Shown here: one piece after another, positions 57,772 through 64,000 of the stretch
Position numbering within the stretch: position 1 is the first letter of the stretch
How the letters are laid out: each line of letters starts with the position of its first letter
The notes under the pieces: model-generated
Told to the model about the DNA's origin: nothing
Database searches by the model: none
The model's input: the letters and a program-made list of their open reading frames with translations, nothing else
Made by a program: the position numbers and the translations under genes
From: Elainella sp. Prado103
GTDB lineage: Bacteria > Cyanobacteriota > Cyanobacteriia > Elainellales > Elainellaceae
Direction: 5' to 3'
Length of the DNA: 64,000 bases
Assembly (NCBI GenBank): GCA_025454395.1
Contig: JALOOM010000011.1
Span: 1 to 64,000, forward strand

Positions 57772-58971
57772 TCACGAAACAAGGGCAGGTGCATAGCGAA
57801 TATTAGCCTGCTTCAGACGCTGGAGGGCTTGTTCAAGTCGATCGCAGTCGGCAATTAAGCTAATGCGCACATACCCTTCCCCACCCTGACCAAAAGCATG
57901 ACCAGGCGTGACCACAACCCCGGTTTGCTGAAGCACGGAGAAGGCAAAGTCAGTGGAATTGGTACCGGGAGGACAGGGCACCCAGAGATACATGGTGGCA
58001 TTTGTTTTGGGAATGTTCCAGCCCAACTCGCCTAACCCGGCGATCAAAAAATCGCGTCTTGCCCGATAGCGAGCTTGCACTTCATGGAGGTACATATCTG
58101 GCAGATTTAATGCGGTTTCGGCCGCGGTTTGCAGTGCAGTGAAAATACCGTAATCCAAATTGGTCTTAAGCGTGCGTAAGCCCTGGATAATGTGGCGATT
58201 ACCAACAACAAAACCAACCCGCCAACCCGCCATATTGTAGGTTTTGGAGAGGGTATGAAATTCAACGCTAATCTCTTTCGCCCCCGGGATTTCTAGTAAG
58301 CTAGTGGGTTGATAGCCGTCGAAGGCGAGTTCGGCGTAGCACAGGTCATGCACTAGCATAATTTCATATTTGCGGGCGAATGCCACCACTTCTTCAAAAA
58401 ACTCGCGGGGGGCAGTGGCCGCAGTCGGATTACTGGGATAGTTGAAATAGAGCATCTTAGCTTGCTGCGCAACTTGCTCTGGGATTGCACTCAAGTCGAT
58501 CAACCAATCCTGTTCCGGTTTTAAGATGAGCTGATGAATTTTGCCCCCTGCAATCAACGGCCCACGGAAATGGGCGGGATAGGCAGGGCTAGGCACGAGA
58601 ACCAAATCTCCTGGATTGATATAGGCGATCGCCAAGTGAGCCAGTCCTTCTTTTGAGCCCAGCAGCGGTAGGGCTTCTCCCTCTGGATCAAGCTTGACTC
58701 CGTAGCGGCGAAAATACCAGTTGGTGATTGCAGTTCGGAAGCTAGCAGTGCCTTCAAACGGTGGGTAACCATGATTGGCTGGATTTTGCAGCGCTGTTAT
58801 TGCTGCTTCCACGACAGGGGCTGGAGTTGCCCCATCCGGATTGCCCATCCCTAAATCGATTAGATCCAATCCTTGTTCACGGGCTCGCGCTTTCAGTTCA
58901 TCTAAGCGAGCAAATACATAAGGCGGCAGGCTGCTTAATCGATCGGCCGGGGTAATCCAGGGGAGGTTCAT
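57772..58971 (-). CDS. Class I/II aminotransferase (aspartate / LL-diaminopimelate-type)
   Basis: 399 residues, PLP-dependent. Motifs: IDLGMGNPDGATPAPVVEAA, ANHGYPPFEGTASFRTAITN, NYPSNPTAATAPREFFEEVV, MLVHDLCYAELAFDGYQPTS (PLP Asp and Tyr), FHTLSKTYNMAGWRVGFVVG (Schiff-base Lys about 240) and YVRISLIAD (substrate Arg). The sequence type is often annotated as aspartate aminotransferase or LL-diaminopimelate aminotransferase in cyanobacteria; substrate cannot be fixed by eye. Start ATG 58971. It lies 35 bases downstream of the GldA-like gene, on the same strand, so they may be co-transcribed. Confidence 0.92.
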   Translation of the reverse strand: MNLPWITPADRLSSLPPYVFARLDELKARAREQGLDLIDLGMGNPDGATPAPVVEAAITALQNPANHGYPPFEGTASFRTAITNWYFRRYGVKLDPEGEALPLLGSKEGLAHLAIAYINPGDLVLVPSPAYPAHFRGPLIAGGKIHQLILKPEQDWLIDLSAIPEQVAQQAKMLYFNYPSNPTAATAPREFFEEVVAFARKYEIMLVHDLCYAELAFDGYQPTSLLEIPGAKEISVEFHTLSKTYNMAGWRVGFVVGNRHIIQGLRTLKTNLDYGIFTALQTAAETALNLPDMYLHEVQARYRARRDFLIAGLGELGWNIPKTNATMYLWVPCPPGTNSTDFAFSVLQQTGVVVTPGHAFGQGGEGYVRISLIADCDRLEQALQRLKQANIRYAPALVS

Positions 58972-59006
58972 GCTGGGTCATCCAGAAAAACAACAATCAG
59001 GTGAAG

Positions 59007-60221
59007 CTAGAGTGGAGTCGGATCGGTAGAGAGATCCGCTCGATAGGATTCGCGGGGTAAGGCTCTCACCTCAGCACAAGGCGCAGTTGTGGAAACCATA
59101 GCGGCCAGGAGGTGGGTCGGGTTGACTTCAAACGGTAGATGGTGAATATCTGAACCTGGATGGCAGGCGACTTCGGCCGATCGCGCCAAGTCTGCCAAGG
59201 TCACATCCATTAAGCCAAGATCCGCCAGACATTGAGGCAAGCCAATCTCACGATAAAACTTGAGCAACTGTTGACGGGCCGTAGCAGCCAGTAAATTGCC
59301 TTGTACTAATTCTTCCAGCCGCAGTTGCACCAAAATGCCATAGGCTACTTTATCGCCATGCAGGGTACCATGGCTTTGGAGAAGATGGGTCAACCCATTA
59401 TGAACGGCATGAGCTGCCACTGTGCGACATTGGGCTCCGCCTAATCCACCAATCACACCAGCCATTAATACCGTTGCATCCACCACTTCCCGCCAGACCG
59501 AACTGCCTGGAGCTTGCAGGGCATGAGCCGATTTTTGCAGCAGCAGATCCCGCAAGACTCTGGCCTGTTGAACAGCAGCAATGATCAGGGTTTGATCGGA
59601 GTGACCACTGCTGACCGAGGCTTCGTACCATTTGGCGATCGCATCTCCAATCCCAGCTACTAGGGTATGGGATGGGGCGGTTTGCACCAAGGCATAATCG
59701 AGCAACAGCAACTGAGGGCAGGTCGTCAGGGCCACATCGTACAAAAATGCGCCTTGATCAGAATAGACATTCGAGAGGGCAGTCCAGGCGGCACAAGTGG
59801 CGGCCGAAGTCGGCACGGTGACCACGGGTAAGCCGGTCTGATGGGCAACCAGCTTGGCGGCATCTAGGGCTTTCCCGCCCCCGATCCCAATCACGAGGTC
59901 AGCCCTGTGATCGGCGATTACAGCTCGCAGCCTGGCTAAATTGGCTTCACTACATTCTCCACCGTAGGAAGCATGGCTGAGGTTCAAACCCTGTTGAATT
60001 GCCATTGCCTCAATGGATTCCTGCCCGATCGCCCAAGTTTGAGAACCTGCCACTACCAGCGGGCGTTGTCCCAACTGGGTAATTGCCGCAGCGGCAGTTG
60101 AGAACAGTCCTTGCCCGCGAATCACTTGAGCCGGTGCAATGGCCAGGGTGGCGATCGGTGCAGGCGAACCTGTGGCTGCAATGGTAGATGTAATGTCAGA
60201 GGTGCGTGTTAAATCCGCCAT
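59007..60221 (-). CDS. GldA-type iron/zinc-containing alcohol dehydrogenase
   Basis: 404 residues. NAD-binding stretch VIGIGGGKALDAAKLVAHQT, then TVPTSAATCAAWTALSNVYS, LVAGIGDAIAKWYEAS (metal Asp), VAAHAVHNGLTHLLQS and GTLHGDKVAYGILVQLRLEE (two metal His). These match the glycerol dehydrogenase family of group III alcohol dehydrogenases. The substrate is unknown (glycerol or another polyol/aldehyde). ATG 60221. The aminotransferase gene follows after 35 bases. Confidence 0.9.
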   Translation of the reverse strand: MADLTRTSDITSTIAATGSPAPIATLAIAPAQVIRGQGLFSTAAAAITQLGQRPLVVAGSQTWAIGQESIEAMAIQQGLNLSHASYGGECSEANLARLRAVIADHRADLVIGIGGGKALDAAKLVAHQTGLPVVTVPTSAATCAAWTALSNVYSDQGAFLYDVALTTCPQLLLLDYALVQTAPSHTLVAGIGDAIAKWYEASVSSGHSDQTLIIAAVQQARVLRDLLLQKSAHALQAPGSSVWREVVDATVLMAGVIGGLGGAQCRTVAAHAVHNGLTHLLQSHGTLHGDKVAYGILVQLRLEELVQGNLLAATARQQLLKFYREIGLPQCLADLGLMDVTLADLARSAEVACHPGSDIHHLPFEVNPTHLLAAMVSTTAPCAEVRALPRESYRADLSTDPTPL

Positions 60222-60286
60222 AGATGTGTCGTCACGACTACATGCTGAGGTAAAGAATACTTTACTACACTCAACCTGTTTTCATC

Positions 60287-60841
60287 CTAACTATTCTGAT
60301 TTGGGATCGGAGCGATCCCCTCGGCAGTAGGAATGGGGGGTAATTTGGCTAAATTGGCGGGAATAATCTCGATGCTCATTTGCTCATCCTCTCGGCTGTA
60401 GAGCGATCGGCGCACTTGCCCAAGCAGCAAGGGTTCAGAGACCCCCGGTTCAGGATGCAGGATGGTGCGGGCTCGGATCGTCAGCAAATTCTCTCCCCGG
60501 CCCAGCCGACCTGGCGAGAACAGATCATTCGCAGCTTGGCGGAGGGTGGACTCTAACTCAGTGGCCGTGATGGTGGGTGGCACTGCAATCACCGCTTGCG
60601 TCGCCCCAGAATCATATACTGTCGAAAACTTGACTGCTCCTGGAATTACGGTGCGGGTAAACGGCACCAAACTGAGGGCAAATAAGCCGCTGGTCAGCAC
60701 AATCATGAAACCCGTTACGCCCACCAATCGAAAGCGAATCCCCCATTTCACCAGGAAGCCCAGGAGAGTCAGCGCAGCAAAAACCAGGGTGGCAATGCCT
60801 GCCCATTGGGTGTAGGTCAGGAAAGCATCGGGTGTCAACAT
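60287..60841 (-). CDS. ycf51: Ycf51-family protein (DUF2518)
   Basis: 184 residues with two membrane helices at about 10-35 (YTQWAGIATLVFAALTLLGF) and about 40-60 (GVTGFMIVLTSGLFALSLVP), then a soluble part (VIAVPPTITATELESTLRQA, RGENLLTIRARTILHPEPGV). This is the layout of Ycf51/DUF2518, conserved in cyanobacteria and some algal plastids. Function unknown. Start ATG 60841; divergent from upp. Confidence 0.85.
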   Translation of the reverse strand: MLTPDAFLTYTQWAGIATLVFAALTLLGFLVKWGIRFRLVGVTGFMIVLTSGLFALSLVPFTRTVIPGAVKFSTVYDSGATQAVIAVPPTITATELESTLRQAANDLFSPGRLGRGENLLTIRARTILHPEPGVSEPLLLGQVRRSLYSREDEQMSIEIIPANLAKLPPIPTAEGIAPIPNQNS

Positions 60842-60983
60842 AGCGATCGGTTTAGCCTATGGGTTAAGTGTTCAAAAAGGGATAGCGAAGACTGTCCTTG
60901 ATCCTATGCTAATTCAGCCCCTTTTGGGGGAGCGCGACAAATCCTGATATGCTAAATAGCCAGCCCTTCACTCCACCCGATCG

Positions 60984-61637
60984 ATGAATGTACAACTACG
61001 GGTTTATGTTCCGCCTCATCCATTAATCAAGCACTGGCTAGCCGTCGCTCGGGACGCTGCAACTCCCTCTGTTTTATTTCGTAGTGCAATGACTGAGCTG
61101 GGGCGCTGGCTCACTTATGAAGCAATTCGGGAGTGGTTGCCGACCATCGACACCCAGGTCAACACGCCGCTCGCTCCTTGTGCAGCTACCTTTATTAATC
61201 CAGAAGTGCCGATCGCCGTTGTGCCGATCCTGCGGGCTGGGCTGTCGCTGTTAGAAGGTTCTCAAGCGTTATTGCCGTTGGCTGCGGTCTATCACATTGG
61301 CGTAGTGCGTCACGAAGAAACTCTGGAACCTAGCATTTATCTCAATAAGTTTCCGGAGCAGTTTGACCCGCAAACCCGCGTGTTGATCACTGAACCGATG
61401 CTAGCCACGGGTGGCACAATTACAACCGTGATGGGAGAACTCACCCAACGGGGAATTGATCCCGCTATGGTGCGCATTATTTCAGTAGTGACTTCACCCC
61501 CCGCCTTACAAAAGTTGAATTTGGCCTATCCGGGCTTGACGATCTATGCTGCTACGATCGATGAGACGGTGAATGAAAAAGGCTATATTGTTCCAGGCTT
61601 GGGGGATGCAGGCGATCGAACCTTTGGCACTTTTTAA
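60984..61637 (+). CDS. upp: Uracil phosphoribosyltransferase
   Basis: 217 residues. Makes UMP from uracil and PRPP in pyrimidine salvage. Motifs: VYVPPHPLIKHWLAVARDAA, VVPILRAGLSLLEGSQALLP, RVLITEPMLATGGTITTVMG (PRPP loop), VVTSPPALQKLN and YIVPGLGDAGDRTFGT at the C-terminus. Full length. Start ATG 60984. A small glycine-rich gene follows after 21 bases. Confidence 0.96.
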   Translation: MNVQLRVYVPPHPLIKHWLAVARDAATPSVLFRSAMTELGRWLTYEAIREWLPTIDTQVNTPLAPCAATFINPEVPIAVVPILRAGLSLLEGSQALLPLAAVYHIGVVRHEETLEPSIYLNKFPEQFDPQTRVLITEPMLATGGTITTVMGELTQRGIDPAMVRIISVVTSPPALQKLNLAYPGLTIYAATIDETVNEKGYIVPGLGDAGDRTFGTF

Positions 61638-61658
61638 AAGAAAATCAAGGGAGGCAGC

Positions 61659-61991
61659 ATGAGTCAGCAAGGTGGAAATTTTTGGGGCGGTTTTTTGCTG
61701 GGCAGCGTGGTTGGCGGGGCAGTTGGAGGTGTCATTGGAGCGTTGGCCGCCTCGCGGCTATCTCCGGCTGAAGCCAGCAAACCGGAAGGCAGCAAAGAAG
61801 TCAAGTCGGTGAAAAAACGTCCGCTCAAGACCGTTCCAGCCGATCAATCTATGGAAGTGGCACGCCGGGGTTTGGAAGACAAAATTGCGCAACTGAATGA
61901 TGCGATCGATGATGTGCGGCAGCAGTTGGGCTCGGTGAATGGCACCGTGAAGGAACCAGAACGCGATCGAACGATCGTCCCTGAACCATAA
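61659..61991 (+). CDS. Small glycine-zipper membrane protein
   Basis: 110 residues. One glycine-rich helix at about 8-32 (FWGGFLLGSVVGGAVGGVIG) then a basic segment (KKRPLKTV) and a coiled coil (LEDKIAQLNDAIDDVRQQLG). Good ribosome-binding site AAGGGAGG 6 bases before ATG 61659. Function unknown; similar small proteins are common in cyanobacteria. It follows upp by 21 bases and may be in its operon. Confidence 0.75.
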   Translation: MSQQGGNFWGGFLLGSVVGGAVGGVIGALAASRLSPAEASKPEGSKEVKSVKKRPLKTVPADQSMEVARRGLEDKIAQLNDAIDDVRQQLGSVNGTVKEPERDRTIVPEP

Positions 61992-62080
61992 CCTGAACCA
62001 TACAATATTCTGGCTCCCTATTTCCTTCACCTCTATGCCCTGATCCTGCCAGGTCACGCACAGGAGAGCATTCAAAACCC

Positions 62081-62566
62081 ATGGGAACTGAAATTGAGCG
62101 CAAATTTTTGGTGCGCGGAGAAGCTTGGCGATCCCTTGCTGAAGGGATACTTTATCGGCAGGGATATCTCTCGATCGAGCCCGATCGCACCGTGCGCGTA
62201 CGGATCGCAGGCAATCAAGGCTACCTGACCATTAAAGGGCTTTCTGACGGAATCCGCCGCGCTGAATATGAGTATGCTATCCCTATCCAGGATGCCACCG
62301 AACTGCTGGATACCCTGTGCCAGCCTCCCCTGATCGAAAAACAGCGTTACCGAATTGCTTGGGGCGACGCTATTTGGGAAGTGGATGAGTTTCTCGGCGA
62401 CAATCAGGGGCTGATCGTGGCAGAGATTGAGTTGAACCATCCTGATCAGCCTTTCGACCGGCCGGATTGGATCGGAGCAGAAGTATCTCATGATCCCCGC
62501 TACTTCAATGCTAGCCTCGTCAAATATCCCTTTTGTCAGTGGCGCGCCAATGCTTCGCAGCCCTGA
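62081..62566 (+). CDS. CYTH-domain protein (triphosphate tunnel metalloenzyme)
   Basis: 161 residues. MGTEIERKFLVRGEAWRSLA has the ExExK signature. RTVRVRIAGNQGYLTIKGLS, RRAEYEYAIPIQDATELL, EKQRYRIAWGDAIWEVDEFL and LIVAEIELNHPDQPF supply the basic and acidic tunnel residues. Homologues are tripolyphosphatases or related enzymes; the true substrate is unknown. Normal length for the short CYTH group. It lies 89 bases after the glycine-rich gene on the same strand. Confidence 0.9.
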   Translation: MGTEIERKFLVRGEAWRSLAEGILYRQGYLSIEPDRTVRVRIAGNQGYLTIKGLSDGIRRAEYEYAIPIQDATELLDTLCQPPLIEKQRYRIAWGDAIWEVDEFLGDNQGLIVAEIELNHPDQPFDRPDWIGAEVSHDPRYFNASLVKYPFCQWRANASQP

Positions 62567-62612
62567 ATTCGACTCTTACTTGAGCTTTGATCAGCTTTGA
62601 TCAACTCTGAGG

Positions 62613-62861
62613 CTATCCACCGATTTGAATCTGCCAACCCCAGAAAGTGCTGGCAACACCTACTTCTATGCCATAGGGTTGAATGAACGCTCGGATCGCT
62701 GAGTCAGATACTAGCGGGTCAGAATGGGCAACATCGGCCGAAGGTCGGCATGGAGCCCGATCGACCTCAGAATGAGGGGGAAAATCTAGACTGCCTGTCG
62801 GATGCGTTGAACGATGCTGAGACTCGACCAGATGCTGAGACTCGACCGATAGAGATTTCAT
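62613..62861 (-). CDS. Possible small protein, not recognised
   Basis: 82 codons from ATG 62861. The C-terminal part DPLVSDSAIRAFIQPYGIEV, GVASTFWGWQIQIGG looks protein-like, while the first 15 residues (SVESQHLVESQH) come from a 24-base repeat. It could be real or chance. It lies between two genes on opposite strands. Confidence 0.35.
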   Translation of the reverse strand: MKSLSVESQHLVESQHRSTHPTGSLDFPPHSEVDRAPCRPSADVAHSDPLVSDSAIRAFIQPYGIEVGVASTFWGWQIQIGG

Positions 62862-63042
62862 AAACTGATGTCCTATGTCTTGCTGTGTCTGCCCTTTACT
62901 TTAGTCAGCAAGCGATGAAGTCACCTCTACCGTCGGCCAGATACCAGCCCCGATCGAATAAATGTAGCAGTTTTGATCCAGCGCTTGTATTTGCTGTTCG
63001 GAATGGTAGGGCGGTCGTTCTTGATTGTGAGGACATTGCCAA

Positions 63043-63110
63043 GGCTGGAATCAACCAGAGGCTGGAATCAACCAGAGGCTGGAATCAACCAGAGGCTGGA
63101 ATCAACCAGA
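63043..63110 (-). repeat. 17-bp tandem repeat spanning the holB stop codon
   Basis: GGCTGGAATCAACCAGA four times without change at 63043, 63060, 63077 and 63094. On the minus strand the last copy holds the final holB codons (TCT GGT) and the TGA stop (63102-63104). The other copies lie beyond the gene. Confidence 0.95.
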
Positions 63111-64000
63111 GGTGACTTCCCAGACCAACCGGGCTTGCACATATTGGTTTAAGTAACGACGGGCCTTTTCTAAAATCGGCAGCCGATCGGGTTTACCCTG
63201 TTGCCAGTAGCAATGCTGCAAGTAGTCACACAGCCAGAGTTGGGCTTCGGGGTCTAAAGTTTGCTCGATCGATCGGGCCAGTTGCAGCAGTTCCCGTAAA
63301 CGAGTCGGCAAATTCAAAACCGCAGTCAGCAAGTCCGACGGCACAGTTTGTAAATACTGCCAATGCACGATCGCCTCGCCTGGACTACCCTGAGCCAATT
63401 CCAAAATTTCTGGATGCTCCAGGATTTCTGCCTGCTGAAGCCGGTGTAACACCTGAGCCATGGCCGGGGTATCTAGCCGTTGAAAGGGAATGCGTTGACA
63501 GCGAGATACCAGGGTTGGCAGCAGGGCATCCGGACTGGGGGCGATCAAAATCAGGGTAGCTCGACCTGGTTCTTCCAGAGTTTTCAACAAACCGTTGGCC
63601 GCCGCCTCAGCCATACTTTCCGCATGATCGATCACCACAACCGCGCGGGGAGCTTCCAACGGTGGACGGCTGAGACTACGGGCCAGCTCGCGAATTTGCT
63701 CAAGGCGAATTTCTGGAGGCGATCGACGTTTGATACCCAGTTCAGCCGCTTCGGCCGCAGAAATGCGTTTATTTTGGTGCAAATACGTGGGCTCCACCCA
63801 GATCAGATCGGGATGATTGCCTTGTTGGATCCGTTGCCGCAGAGCAGGGGTAATCCGATCGGGATCGGGTGCTAGCAGTAACTCCGCAAAACCCCGCGCT
63901 GCTAGGGTGCGTCCGACCCCGGGGGTTCCGGCAAACAGATAGGCGGGCGCAATTCGATCGCGCTGAACCGCACGGGTGAGCAGTTCGATAGCTTGAGATT
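63102..64000 (-). CDS. holB: DNA polymerase III subunit delta', 3' part
   Basis: The gene enters from the right edge; about 299 codons are visible. YLFAGTPGVGRTLAARGF is the P-loop (with arginine for the usual lysine, as I recall from cyanobacterial homologues). Then IDHAESMAEAAANGLLKTLE (delta'/AAA Walker B region), TLILIAPSPDALLPTLVSRC (sensor 1) and RIPFQRLDTPAM. HolB is a clamp-loader subunit. The last codons, TCT GGT TGA, lie in a 17-bp repeat. The start is outside the window. Confidence 0.9.
   Translation of the reverse strand, partial: SQAIELLTRAVQRDRIAPAYLFAGTPGVGRTLAARGFAELLLAPDPDRITPALRQRIQQGNHPDLIWVEPTYLHQNKRISAAEAAELGIKRRSPPEIRLEQIRELARSLSRPPLEAPRAVVVIDHAESMAEAAANGLLKTLEEPGRATLILIAPSPDALLPTLVSRCQRIPFQRLDTPAMAQVLHRLQQAEILEHPEILELAQGSPGEAIVHWQYLQTVPSDLLTAVLNLPTRLRELLQLARSIEQTLDPEAQLWLCDYLQHCYWQQGKPDRLPILEKARRYLNQYVQARLVWEVTSG

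Noticed and set aside
62885-63115. 76-codon plus-strand frame ending in the holB repeat
   Set aside because: Its C-terminus is only the 17-bp repeat read in changing frames (NQRLESTRGWNQPEAGINQR); no sign of a real protein.

Overview
The window looks like chromosome of a filamentous cyanobacterium. The evidence is frequent GCGATCGC-type (HIP1) palindromes, cyanobacterial genes such as petP, ycf51 and a DUF1350 gene, and a complete pilus-motility/taxis cluster. All calls come from reading the sequence and translations by eye; no database was searched.

Layout. 1-2700 is a transposon graveyard: the tail of an RTX protein, then an IS701-type relic, an IS1-type relic, and an ISKra4-type element inserted into the IS1 relic. 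2940-4759 holds a Uma2-type protein and hemB. 4935-14935 is a minus-strand Che/Pil/Hmp-type cluster, in transcription order PATAN-REC, REC, CheW, MCP, CheA-REC hybrid, second CheW. 15-27 kb carries mostly unknown or house-keeping genes: a DUF1350 protein, Tat-exported PrxQ, a TPR protein, a methyltransferase, hemerythrin, a second Uma2 protein, an HTH-GrpE fusion and a CNT-type transporter. 27.5-34 kb has an RTX protein, cinA, a WecA/MraY-type transferase, hisF and petP. 34-45 kb is a mostly plus-strand run: an ArsA/Get3-like ATPase, a peroxiredoxin-like/2OG-oxygenase fusion, an FTR1 permease, a histidine phosphatase, ispF, a PHP protein and carB. 45-57 kb has a duplicated alkaline-phosphatase-like RTX protein, rsmB, a PgpH-type HD phosphodiesterase and an exported peptidoglycan-binding protein. 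The end carries an aminotransferase, a GldA-type dehydrogenase, ycf51, upp, a CYTH protein and the 3' part of holB.

How genes work together. The cluster at 5-15 kb should form one signalling array controlling type IV pili: receptor, two CheW adaptors, kinase and two response regulators. Its receptor GAF domain resembles cyanobacteriochrome GAFs but lacks the usual bilin cysteine. Three RTX proteins imply that a type I secretion system exists elsewhere in the genome.

Most unusual signals. (1) Short tandem repeats, mostly 14, 17 or 20 bp, start inside the last codons of several unrelated genes and carry the stop codon with them (cinA, holB, the PHP gene, the gene at 50303, a Uma2 gene, and on a larger scale carB). 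(2) A 169-bp MITE-like element at 35439-35607 has imperfect 17-bp terminal inverted repeats and a perfect 9-bp flanking duplication. (3) A tandemly duplicated alkaline-phosphatase-like RTX protein has its expected metal-ligand histidines replaced in the same way in both copies. (4) Several domain fusions or altered active sites: HTH-GrpE, peroxiredoxin-like/P4H, the ArsA-type P-loop, and the CNT substrate motif.
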